A stretch of DNA of 64,000 bases, taken from the NCBI GenBank assembly GCA_021401465.1, contig JADDMT010000036.1, forward strand, positions 186,001 through 250,000, in the 5' to 3' direction. Position 1 is the stretch's first letter. Every line of letters begins with the position of its first letter. The translations under genes were made by a program, and so were the position numbers. Positions 1 to 9,536 of this stretch are shown here, one piece after another. Under the pieces are notes generated by a model. The model was not told the origin of the DNA, did not search any database, and saw only the letters and a list, made by a program, of their open reading frames with translations. The DNA is from Teratosphaeria epicoccoides (taxonomy: Eukaryota; Ascomycota; Dothideomycetes; Mycosphaerellales; Teratosphaeriaceae).

Positions 1-23
1 CGCGAACCGCTACCACCACAGAC

Positions 24-340
24 ATGTCGAACCAGGGCTACTACGGGCCTCAGTACCCGCCACAGGCACAATAGTACGCTTTCCTTATCTCACTCGCCTG
101 ACCGCAAACCGTAGGACTGACCAATCCGGCAGCGGTCCGCCACAGCCGTACGGCCAACAACAGCAACCCTACTACGGCCAACCGCAACCTCAATACCAAC
201 AGGCTCCTCCGCGCCGCCAGGGCGGCGGAGGTGGAGGCTGCTTCAAGGCCTGCATCGCGACACTATGCTGCTGCTTCGTCTGTGAGGAGGGATGTGAATG
301 CTGCGCTGACTGTTGCGAATGCGCGGAGGATTGCTGTTAA
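24..340 (+). CDS. Small cysteine-rich CYSTM-like protein
   Basis: Two-exon model: 24-73 and 133-340, with a 59-nt GT-AG intron (74-132), giving 85 aa. The N-terminal half is a low-complexity Q/P/Y/G-rich stretch (repeated PYGQQ/YYGQP-like units). A short glycine run follows, then a C-terminal 35-residue segment with 14 cysteines, including a CCC triplet and several CC pairs, and no further domain. This architecture (Gln/Pro/Tyr-rich head, Cys-rich tail at the very end) is that of CYSTM-type tail-anchored stress proteins. The family is linked to membrane association and heavy-metal or stress tolerance. The splice choice makes the Q/Y/G repeat continuous across the junction. The gene lies 23 bp from the window edge, but its own ATG is present, so it looks complete. 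Function is inferred from composition only. Confidence 0.7.
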
Positions 341-344
341 GCAC

Positions 345-397
345 ATGAGGTCCGAAGAGTCGAGTCGTGAATATATGAGGTGTGAACAGTCGAGTCG
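345..397. repeat. Imperfect 23-bp direct repeat
   Basis: Two copies of a 23-bp unit (345-367 and 375-397) begin ATGAGG and end GTCGAGTCG. They differ at three positions and are offset by 30 bp, just downstream of the CYSTM-like stop codon. This is probably a local duplication in the 3' UTR. Confidence 0.6.
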
Positions 398-1194
398 CAG
401 CAGAGGTGTCATACCCGCAAGGTTGCACCGATCTTTGGGAGAAGGATGGGATGCCGTTGCGGCAACAATGGATGGTTGAGCTTGTGAGTGTTGGAAAGAA
501 AGCTGTCCTGTACGCCAAACAGACGACGATTAATTGACGCTTCTTCTTGAATGATTTAGCAAAGGAGGTCGGGACATGACAGCACCAGTAGCAGTATTTC
601 ATTTGTGTGGATGCACATGCTGCTCATTGCAGACTTCATGTGACCAATTCTCTGCGTCTTTCCGTCTGTGGTCTGAAGGTTAGCTAGCACGAAGACTGCT
701 CGCACTCATCCACAATCACGCACGCGCCAAAGGCAAGCCTGTCATTGTTCTCACGGGTGGACTTGGTTGGATGAGCTGCCACAAGGTATACCATGCATGT
801 GTTGTTGTATGACAGCTTTGAATTAACCTCGCCGCCCGTGTGATGGGACGCATAGCTTGGATAAAGCAGGACAGTCGGGCTGTGAACCGAGTTCCCTTTG
901 AGCCGACCATCTGTATACATTCATCATGCTTCTCAAGCGCCAGAGCTCCATCGCCAACCATCACTTCTCAAAGTACGATCATGAGTTGCAAGTGATAACG
1001 CCATGCTGGGTATATTGCATTGCTTGCCAAAACGCCGTCAAACCGTCAGTAAGTTCAGTGCAGCATCCCTTCTGTGGGTGCCGCCAAGTTTACCGTGTGC
1101 AGCTCCACCACCCATCGTTTCACACGCTGAGACAGCGCGAGCACGATCCAATAATCCAGCGTATCTGCTTCGCTCATTATGGCACAGAGTGTGG
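398..1194. other. Intergenic, no gene seen
   Basis: This lies between the 3' ends of the CYSTM-like gene and the convergent E2 gene. Open frames here are short, overlap on both strands and have no recognisable domain. No tRNA, repeat or element was seen. Confidence 0.5.
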
Positions 1195-2693
1195 TCAATA
1201 CTCACACGACTCCTGCGCGCTTCTCCTCAGCTTCCTGTTGTACACCTTCTTCTTATCGTCGCCACCCCAGCGCAGTGCGAACGCTTCAGGATTCATGACA
1301 CTGCGAGGATCATACTTCGGGTCCTCGTCATCGATGGCGCGCACGATAGCCTCGAGGTGACTATCAATGTCCTCCTCCTTCTCGGGAAAGTAGCACAGAG
1401 CACCATTCATGCTGACACGGTGGTGGAAGATCGGCGTCTCGATCTTGAGCCTAGGCTGGGCATCTGGAAAATTGGGAGGGATATGCAAGGTCATGTTGAA
1501 TATGCCACCGTCCAGGTTGGTCATGGGCTTGCCGAAGAGAGTCAGATTCCAGACAAATGGGTTCTTCTTGTCGGGCAAGCTGATCTCCAAGCGTGAGCTG
1601 TCGTATGTACCGTTGTTCCACTTATGCTCAAGCTGCCCGAACTGAAAGGCAAGCTGAACAGCGAGTTGCGTGCTATCGGCGACCTGTCTCGCTCCAGCCT
1701 TAGCCCAGCCCAGCTGCTCGTCTTGAAGAGCTTCTCGAACGCGCACAAGGCGGGCGTGGAGATTCTTGTAATCAAACTTGCCCTCCATGGAATTCGGAGG
1801 ATATTCGAAGTCCATCCGCTGGAATGCTTGATTCTGCTTGTGCACTTTCGACTCGCGTTCGACGGTCTGCACATAGGTGTCGTAGTACCACAGGAAGCGC
1901 CTCTTCAGGAGGTCGGCGAACGGGTCCCAAGGCGCAGAGTCGAGCGCTCTATAGGCAGCCTCAGCATCGTATTCGTGTACAGAAGGCGTGGTGGCCGGTG
2001 TGCTCGTCTCGCTCCCGGCTTCGCCGTCCTTTGGAGTTGACTCGCTGGCAGGTGAGAACGTGCCATCCACGCGAGGCTTCTTAAACACTGGTTGACCACG
2101 CTCCTCCTTGATGCCCAGCAAACCCTCAATTCGACTGCACACTGCTATACGTAGGGTCTCATGTGTGATCTTGGCGACGTATGCTTGTGGTTGGGGCTCC
2201 TCCCTCTTCGCATCCTCGTGTCCAGGCTCATTCTCGTACGGGTTCTGGCTCATCAGGCTCTGTATGCTCAGGAGAAGACTCTCCAGTCCCTGCGCACTGC
2301 TCCACTCCTCGCCGGGGTTGCCGCGCCATGTGCCGAGTATCGAGAGGCAGACCTTGCCCTCATTGTAGATGTTGGGGTTGAATCGTGTGCGTCCAGAGTT
2401 GGTTGTGACTGCTTTGACGGCGGGAGACTTGATTGGATAGTCTTTTGGGAACTTGATGTCGAACTCGAACATGCCGAATTCGTATCTGCAGGCCGTCAGC
2501 ACTGTATAGAATCAAGTTCTCGACACCTGGCTATGACTTACGGCGTCTCAGGCGGGCCTAGAATCAGGGCACGCACATGGCGGACGTCTTGGTCTCTGAA
2601 CGCAACAGCAAGAGAGAGGTCTCGGCCGCGTTGGATCTGGGCGATCTCTTTCATGATCCGATTCGTCGCACCAGAAGTATTCGCGGTCGCCAT
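1195..2693 (-). CDS. Tandem-UBC ubiquitin-conjugating (E2) protein, UBE2Z-like
   Basis: Minus-strand exons 2542-2693 and 1195-2485, with a 56-nt intron (2486-2541), encode 480 aa. The first UBC domain (about residues 1-150) has the GPPETPYE..MFEFDIKFP core. It also has an FNPN motif in place of the usual HPN, and a catalytic Cys97 in GKVCLSILGTW. The following SIQSLM.NPYENEPG resembles the UBE2Z/USE1 group of E2 enzymes. After an acidic, low-complexity linker with KxxK-rich parts, a second UBC-like fold (about 325-450) repeats the pattern W.LTLFGKPM...GGIF.M.L..P..FP...P..., with a cysteine (Cys415) in NGALCYFP where a catalytic residue would sit. The intron makes the GPPETP-YE junction contiguous, which supports the model. 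The last residues could be altered by a cryptic donor (GTGAGT) just before the stop. The function is ubiquitin or ubiquitin-like transfer; the substrate is unknown. Confidence 0.85.
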
Positions 2694-3095
2694 GTTGCTG
2701 TGTTGCTCGGGCAAGCTCTGTTTGCTTTGCTGGAGAAGGTGTGTAGAAAGTGGACTATCTGGTGGAAGGACGCTGCAGGTGGTGATTGATCATGTTAGGT
2801 CAGCAGCAGTAGCTACATGTACCTTGGCATGTTTGCCGCTGACATTCGTGGTCTCTGTGTGAGGGTCAAGTACGACCAACCTGCACGGAGTTGCGCGAGT
2901 CAAACAACTCCAATGCTGCCTTTCCCGAGCGACTAGCATAAGGTGGCTGCAGGGATCGCGTGGCTCGCGACGCGCCGGGAGATCATTATCACATGCCGAT
3001 GATCAAGAGTCTTCTCCGTTCTTCCCGCACCAAGCCGGCACCATCGATAGGTACCCACAGGTGCGCTGTGCTGACCAGAAGCCAGACTCGCAGTC
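2694..3095. promoter_or_regulatory. Divergent promoter region, E2 gene / TRS23
   Basis: About 400 bp lie between the E2 start on the minus strand and the TRS23 start on the plus strand. The segment must hold both promoters and 5' UTRs. No strong TATA element or repeat stands out. Confidence 0.4.
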
Positions 3096-3610
3096 ATGTA
3101 TGCTCGCGCGGGTCCAAGCAGGACAGCACACTTTGATGCTGACACTGTTCCAGGGTCGTCTTCGCGCTCCTGATCATCAACAAGGCCGGCGGTCTCATCT
3201 ACAATCGCACCTTCGCGCCCGGCCTGCAGTCGCTCTCCGGCAATGACTATCTCATTCTTGCCGGTACTTTCCACGGTATTCACGCAATCTCGCGCTCCAT
3301 AAACCCAGTCCCCAACCCTCCCCCACCGCCCGCGGACGCCTCGACTGGCCCACGTCGCAAGGCACCAACTACAGGTATCGAGAGCTTGGAGAGCAGCCAC
3401 TTCCGGCTGACATGCTTCCAGACGCCTACAGGTGTCAAATTTCTGCTATTCACGAGCCCTGAGCAGCCTAATGCTGAGTTGGTGGTCAGGCGGTGCTATG
3501 AATTGTACGCGGATTGTGTCATGAAGAATCCATTCTACTCTATGGAAATGCCAATACGTGTTGAAAAGTTCGAGAGAGCGCTGGCATCATACCTTGTCAG
3601 ACCGGCATGA
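3096..3610 (+). CDS. TRS23: TRAPP complex subunit Trs23 (TRAPPC4)
   Basis: Exons are 3096-3097 (only the bases AT) and 3154-3610, joined across a 56-nt intron (3098-3153, GTATGC...TTCCAG), giving 152 aa. The spliced product starts MVVFALLIINKAGGLIYNR, the canonical Trs23/TRAPPC4 longin-fold N terminus. It continues through NDYLILAGTFHGIHAI, a proline-rich insert, then HFRLTCFQTPTGVKFL and a C-terminal PFYSMEMPIR helix region. Reading back from exon 2 without splicing meets a stop (3140-3142) with no ATG, so an upstream exon is required. The only neat solution splits the initiator codon AT|G. The protein is a core subunit of the TRAPP Rab-GEF (Ypt1 activation) in ER-Golgi traffic. The family call is firm; the split start is inferred from sequence. 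Confidence 0.9.
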
Positions 3611-4585
3611 AGAAGCGGTGGAAACGACAGCGGCAAGCGAGCACGAAACAGGCAAATGTCCCGATTGCGCATTTCTGGTCCTGTTCCGAACGTCACGAAC
3701 AGCTTGGCCCACGCTGACGACCTCCATAAGCAGCTGCGACCGACTGGCAGGCTGTAAATGAATTAGAAAGCATTGCCGGAACGCAGACTTGTAAAAAGCG
3801 GAATACTGGCTGTATTGCCCGCAGCATTAGTAGCTGAGGCTCACGAGAACTGCAAATGCAGAGATGCAAACTCTTGGTGCGGCAGGTGAGGCCGTGCAAT
3901 GATGTGGAAGCTCGAACGCCATCTTGCTTGTCTTCGATCGCCGTTTAACAACCATGTCTCACTCGAGATTGATTGAGTTCGTCATGGCGACTGGGACGCT
4001 CGGGGGCTGACGGTCTGATGGTCTGACAGTCTGACGGTCTAACGGTCTAGCTTCGTGGAACCACCCACATTATTTCGTTGATCAGTGGCCAGACGTCTAT
4101 CAATTGGCCAAATTCATCGAGCATCAGCGACCGAAATTATGAAGGTATCATTGTCGCCACTACGGGACCGGATCACTGATCACACTTCAGTGCCTGCCGT
4201 TTTGCATCAAGAACAACAGAAGAGCACTTGTCGTCCTGCTGTGGGCACAATTATCCCGTCTCACTCACCTCCACTTGCGCACAATGCGGTGGCTGCAGGT
4301 GTCCGCAGCGGCTTCGGCACAACCTTGGATCGAATGCCGAGGACTTTGCATACCGGCCGTGAAGTGGAGAGCGTCTCTTGTCACAAGGTTTGTACCATGC
4401 TTGGCATCACGCGTTGTATGCATTGTATTTCAACGCAGATCTCCTGATTAACCACTGCAATAGCCGTCGTCGTTTGTGGTTCAGGCTAAATGCCTGTACC
4501 TCGGATCATCACCCGTATATCAACCTTCCCAGCTTTTGAAGGACTGTTGCCTGGTTTCTGCCACCCCCCTCTGCAGAGCCTTAAC
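3611..4585. other. Intergenic / upstream region of GH31 gene
   Basis: No credible coding region is seen. Near 4007-4050 there is a small 8-bp tandem repeat, listed separately. The right part should contain the promoter of the secreted GH31 gene. An in-frame ATG at 4490 exists but would place a poor leader ahead of the signal peptide. Confidence 0.45.
4007..4050. repeat. 8-bp tandem repeat, about 5.5 copies
   Basis: Units of CTGACGGT and one-base variants run from 4007 to 4050 (CTGACGGT, CTGATGGT, CTGACAGT, CTGACGGT, CTAACGGT, then a partial CTAG). The repeat is non-coding. Confidence 0.8.
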
Positions 4586-6835
4586 ATGATGTGGTCTTTG
4601 TTGCTTGCCCTGCTGACACTGAAACGGGCAGCACTGACAGCGGCCGCAGCTGTCACCAATAGCAGTGGCAGCTACGTCTATCCCAACTCCACAGGCTTCC
4701 TTCTTCAACATGGCTTCGAGACTGTGCTAGTCCAGCCATATGGCTACGATGGGTTCAGAGTGAGAGCCTGGCCCTTCCGACCACCCAATGGCAACGAAAT
4801 AAGTTTCTTGTACGATCCACCGCTCGAAGGTCCGGAAAATGGCAATTCGCCCGGTCGAAGCTACAGTCAAAAGATCAATGGCACACAGTATACTGTTATT
4901 CGCAATGGCAATACTCTAGTCAAGACCTACAGTCCACTCGGCGACAACACTACATATGTACGACTCGCTTTCTACCGTGCGGAAGACGACGGGTCCGAGA
5001 CTCTTCTGACGAACGAATACTCGCCACTCAAGTCACTGAACAGCCGGTACTATGAGTGGCATGGTGCGGGATACGAGTTCCACACAGCTTTCTCCTTCGC
5101 CACCGCTGCGGATGAACAAATCTATGGCACTGGAACGCAGCAGGACCACCTCGTCAACAAGAAAGGCAACGTCATTGACTTGATCAATTGGAATACGCAT
5201 ATCCCGACGCCGGTCTTCATGTCCTCCCGGGGCTATGGCTTTGTGTGGAACAGCGCTAGCGAGGGCGAGATGGAATTTGGATACCTGCGGAACCGCTTCA
5301 CGTCTCGTTCGACCACCCTGGTTGATTATGCCATCACTAGTGCGCCGAAAGGAGACTATGACACTCTGCAGCGTCGTCTCTCTGCAATCACTGGTCGAGC
5401 GCCTGTTCCACCGGACTGGTCTTTAGGCTATTTGCACAGCAAGCTGAGATACGAGAACCAGACTGAGTTCATCCAACTCGCGCAGAATTTCCATGACTAC
5501 AACATTCCGGTGTCAATGCTTGTCATCGACTATCAAAGCTGGGCTGCTCAAGGAGACTGGGGCCTTGATCCTGGGCTGTGGCCTGACGTCAGCTACATGG
5601 CTGAGAAGATAAAGAACCTGACCGGCGCCGAGATCATGGCGTCGCTGTGGCCTTCGGTAGAGGACTACTCGGTCAATTATGCGACTATGCAGGCCGACGG
5701 GCTGCTGTCCGCAACTCGTTCGGGCCCCGGGACAACCGACTCGTGGAATGGCTCCTACATACGTAATTATGATGCTACTAACCCTGCGGCAAGAGCCTTC
5801 CTTTGGTCTAAGCTGAAGACCAACTACTATGACAATGGCATCAAGAACTTTTGGATCGACCAAGCCGACGGAGGTAATTTAGGCGAAGCGTATGAAAATA
5901 ATGGTCAGAACAATCTGATTCAAAGCATACCATATCCCCTGGCGGACTCACTTTACTATGCCGGGACTCAATCAAGTGTGGGCAAGCTGTATCCCTGGGC
6001 TCACCAACAAGCAATCGAAGAGGGTCTGCGCAATGTCACTGGTACTCAAGCTGGCCAGGCTTGCGACTATCTCAGCCTCAGCCGTAGTGGCTACATTGGC
6101 AGTCAGCGATTCTGTTCGATGATCTGGTCGGGAGACACTACCTCAGTCTGGGAGACGCTTTCTGCGCAAGTGGCATCTGGGCTATCTGCTGCAGCTACAG
6201 GCTGGTCGTGGTGGACTGTGGACATCGGCGGCTTCCAGGTCGACTCCACTGTCAGCTGGAGTGGTAACATTGATGAGGACCCATATCGTGAGCTCTACGT
6301 CAGATGGCAGCAATGGGCCACATTCTTGCCCTTTATGCGTAATCACGGTTCTCGAGCTTGCAACTTCCAGGACGCTTATACTTGTAATAACGAGCCGTGG
6401 ACGTACGGAGGCAACAACACGCCCATCATCGTCTCCTACATCAATCTCCGTTACCAACTTCAGCGCTACACTCAAGCAATATTCAAGCAATTCTCAGAAG
6501 TTGGACGCATGATTATGAGACCACTGTACATGGACTTCAGTCTCACGGACGGGAACGTACCAGTCTGGACTGCGAACAACAGTAATGTCACGACGCAGCA
6601 GTACATGTTCGGTCCCAGGCTACTCGTGACTCCAGTCACTCTGCCGAATGTCACGGACTGGGAGGTGTATCTGCCTCTCACCGGAGCAAGTCATAGCACA
6701 AAGCCTTGGACTTATTGGTGGTCGAATGTCACGTATGCTGGTGGACAGAGCGTGAGGGTGCCGGCGCCGCTGGAGCATATTCCGCTCTTTCATCTTGGCA
6801 ACCGTGAAGATATCTGGTCTGGCAATGTCTTCTAG
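4586..6835 (+). CDS. Secreted glycoside hydrolase family 31 (alpha-xylosidase/alpha-glucosidase-like)
   Basis: Single exon of 749 aa from the ATG at 4586, chosen because it gives a clean signal peptide (MMWSLLLALLTL...). The frame is open to 4490. Many N-x-S/T sequons indicate secretion. After an N-terminal beta-sandwich region, the catalytic barrel starts around the PVPPDWSLGYLHSKLRY motif. The nucleophile is probably Asp425 in KNFWIDQADGG and the acid/base Asp517 in WSGDTTSVWETL. WWTVDIGGF and FLPFMRNHG are the further conserved GH31 barrel blocks. A C-terminal beta domain ends in HLGNREDIW. The DQADGG context differs from WIDMNE alpha-glucosidases and suggests an alpha-xylosidase-like or other GH31 subgroup. 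The likely role is extracellular hydrolysis of alpha-linked (xylo)glucans; substrate specificity is not settled by sequence. Confidence 0.9.
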   Translation: MMWSLLLALLTLKRAALTAAAAVTNSSGSYVYPNSTGFLLQHGFETVLVQPYGYDGFRVRAWPFRPPNGNEISFLYDPPLEGPENGNSPGRSYSQKINGTQYTVIRNGNTLVKTYSPLGDNTTYVRLAFYRAEDDGSETLLTNEYSPLKSLNSRYYEWHGAGYEFHTAFSFATAADEQIYGTGTQQDHLVNKKGNVIDLINWNTHIPTPVFMSSRGYGFVWNSASEGEMEFGYLRNRFTSRSTTLVDYAITSAPKGDYDTLQRRLSAITGRAPVPPDWSLGYLHSKLRYENQTEFIQLAQNFHDYNIPVSMLVIDYQSWAAQGDWGLDPGLWPDVSYMAEKIKNLTGAEIMASLWPSVEDYSVNYATMQADGLLSATRSGPGTTDSWNGSYIRNYDATNPAARAFLWSKLKTNYYDNGIKNFWIDQADGGNLGEAYENNGQNNLIQSIPYPLADSLYYAGTQSSVGKLYPWAHQQAIEEGLRNVTGTQAGQACDYLSLSRSGYIGSQRFCSMIWSGDTTSVWETLSAQVASGLSAAATGWSWWTVDIGGFQVDSTVSWSGNIDEDPYRELYVRWQQWATFLPFMRNHGSRACNFQDAYTCNNEPWTYGGNNTPIIVSYINLRYQLQRYTQAIFKQFSEVGRMIMRPLYMDFSLTDGNVPVWTANNSNVTTQQYMFGPRLLVTPVTLPNVTDWEVYLPLTGASHSTKPWTYWWSNVTYAGGQSVRVPAPLEHIPLFHLGNREDIWSGNVF

Positions 6836-7317
6836 GCAAAGCGATGGCCGACACTGTTTTCGCATGGGTTTTTTGCTTCAGGTTCGAGGCAGTAGACCCA
6901 TGAAGTGATCAAACAGGCGGCCAAGGACCCAGCGATTGTCCGTGCTTGAGTCATCTGCTTCTTGAGCGGCGTTCACCTCGTTCGATATTATCACTCAATC
7001 CTCATTGCAAAGCCCTGATATTTCTCATGCTTACTATTCCGGGATAAGGTAACACAGCATTCCAGTACCTCTTTCATGCAGTCCCTGCGTCATCTCGCGG
7101 GGCCTGGTGTACTTAGCATCGTTAGCGTCGCGATACAGCCACACTAGCCATTCTGTACCTTACCACCTTCCTGACTTGGCCATCGGTTCGCCAGGAGCCG
7201 AATGCATCGATAACATCGCGGGCCTGCCTGCCTCCCGGAGCAGGTGGGCAGTCCCCAATCGCTCTTGCAGCGCTCGTCTTGGTCTTCTTCACCGTGCTGG
7301 CACTCCAAGGACGTCCA
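6836..7317. other. Intergenic / promoter of S28 peptidase gene
   Basis: This follows the GH31 gene and precedes a second secreted-enzyme gene on the same strand. No coding region, repeat or RNA gene was recognised. Confidence 0.4.
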
Positions 7318-9035
7318 ATGAAGCTGAAAGGTGGGTTTGTGGCAGCGGCTTTGTGCCTTTGCTGTGCAAATCAGACGGTCAACGCATTTCATAGCAGCCT
7401 CAATTCCGGACGACAGACGATTGGGAGACTCCAACAACAGCAGAAGGCTTGCGGCTTGGGGAAGAGAGATACAGATCCAGGTCTGCTTTATCCGACGCAC
7501 AATTTTAGTATCCCGGTGGACCACTTCCACAATGAATCGCAATATGAACCTCACAGCAATGCGACCTACGACAATCGGTACTGGTTCGATGCCACGTACT
7601 ACAAGCCCGGAGGTCCGGTGATCATTCTCCAGTCTGGTGAGGCCGATGCCAGCGAGCGTCTTCCGTTTCTGCAGAAGGGCATCTTGCATGACATGGCAAA
7701 AGCCACCAACGGTATAGGTGTTGTTTTTGAGCACCGCTACTATGGCAGAAGCTTCCCTACGCCAAACCTCACTCCGAAGAATCTGAGATTCTTGACTACA
7801 GCTCAGGCGCTGGCGGACGAGGCATATTTCGCTCAAAACATCCAGTTCCCGGGTCTGGAGAAATATGGCGACCTTACGTCCAAGACCGTGCCGTACATCA
7901 ACTATGGAGGATCTTACTCGGGCGCGATTAGCGCATTTCTGAGAGTGCAGTACCCGGACATCTTCTGGGGCACAATCAGCTCTTCTGGAGTGACTAAGGC
8001 GATCTATGATTACTGGCAGTATTACGAGCCTATTGCTATATACGCGCCGCAGGACTGTGTGGCAGTACAGAAGACTCTGATCAACGTTGTTGACAACATC
8101 CTGATTGGCAAGAATAGCAGTAGTCTGAATGCCGAGCTCAAGAGCACGTTTGGATTCCCGAACGTAACATACAATGATGATTTCGCGAACATTTTGGGCT
8201 TTGGCATCGGGAATTGGCAGAGCCTGAATTGGGATCCTGCAGTCTCGTCTCCTGAGTTCTACAACTACTGCAACAACATCACGTCGACGCAGTTGTTGTA
8301 TCCAGGGGCAGAGAGCCTCCGCTCAATCGCAACATATTTGATTGGGCAGGGGGGATACTCTGCCAATACCTCCTTGACCACACAAATGCTGAACATGATC
8401 GGATACTACAATTTGACAGAGGTCTCCACATGCGATGAGACACAGGATGAGTGTTTTGGGACACACAATTACACTAGTATGTGACTCGCTGAGGTCCATT
8501 TGGGCATTTCTAATACGTCGCAGCCTACCAAGACTACAGCTTGAGCAACTACAACTCCATCTCCTGGCCTTACCAGTACTGCACCGAGTGGGGCTACCTG
8601 CAAACAGGATCCGGCGTGCCAAGTGACCAACTGCCTCTCATTTCTCGCACTCTGACCTTGGAATACGAATCGATCATCTGCCGCGCAGCTTTCAACATTA
8701 CCACGCCGCCAGATACCGAGTCAGTGAACAAGTACGGTGGCTACAATATCTCGTATCGTCGCCTTGCCATTATTGACGGAGAGTGGGACCCCTGGCGACC
8801 CGCAACACCCCATGCATTTGGTTACGGTGCCGTGAACAGACCGAGCACACCGAGCCAGCCATTCTTGTTGATTGCGGATGCTATTCACCATTGGGACGAG
8901 AATGGCTTGTTCTGGAACCAGACGAGTTTTGATTTGCCTCCGCCGGCAGTGGCCGAGACACAGAGTACGGAGGTGATCTTCGTGACGGAGTGGATGCAGG
9001 AATGGGAGATGCGGAAAATGAAGACGCTGTGGTAG
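7318..9035 (+). CDS. Secreted serine carboxypeptidase, family S28
   Basis: Exons are 7318-8476 and 8524-9035 with a 47-nt intron, giving 556 aa. The ATG at 7318 opens a signal peptide (MKLKGGFVAAALCLCC). Domain order matches the prolyl carboxypeptidase (S28) fold: an N-terminal FSIPVDHF....RYW block, EHRYYGRSFP, then the nucleophile Ser199 in YGGSYSGAISAF. The SKS-like insertion domain follows, with Asp in DGEWDPWR and His in IHHWDENG completing the triad in exon 2. Numerous N-glycosylation sites are present. Such enzymes cleave after proline or release dipeptides at acidic pH and are typical secreted fungal peptidases. The splice keeps NYT-TYQDYS in frame. It lies directly downstream of the GH31 gene on the same strand, consistent with a pair of extracellular nutrient-acquisition genes but not proof of co-regulation. 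Confidence 0.9.
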
Positions 9036-9536
9036 AGGCAGGGTGTAATCAGGCATGCTTGACGTGTTGCGCCTGCAATGTGACAATGCTAGCGCGGCAA
9101 CACGATTTCGTGAAGCAGTCAACGGATTGATAGGTAGAGTCAATTGTCGCTGACGGAATCAACACTGCAGGTTGTCAACCACATCATTAGATAGTTTCAT
9201 TGTGTCAACAGGCAGTCAAGCCATTCAGGAGCATGTAGACTTGTCACTGAGCAGTCAGCGATATCAAATGATAGACCGATCGACTGACTGATGGAAATGA
9301 TGCGGCGATGCGCGATAAGCCGCACCAGAATTGGAAGGAGCGTCCCTTTCGCTAAGGCAAGGGCACTTGCAGCTGAACCATTTATCGAACATTGATCATC
9401 CTGAGCATGGCGCGATACTAATGTCAAGTGACATTACATGTCCAACATTTGTGTGTCTGGCTGCCGAATATATATATAGGTCCTGAAAATTTGAGCAATA
9501 TCTAGATACATAATCAGTATGCTACATCAAAGAAAT
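9036..9536. other. Convergent 3' intergenic region
   Basis: This separates the 3' ends of the S28 gene (+) and the unknown membrane protein gene (-). A TATATATATA run near 9469-9478 could serve as a polyadenylation efficiency element. Nothing else was seen. Confidence 0.4.

Noticed and set aside
9465..9480. TATATATATA as a promoter TATA box
   Set aside because: It lies between two 3' ends, so no gene starts nearby. It is more likely a 3'-end processing element.
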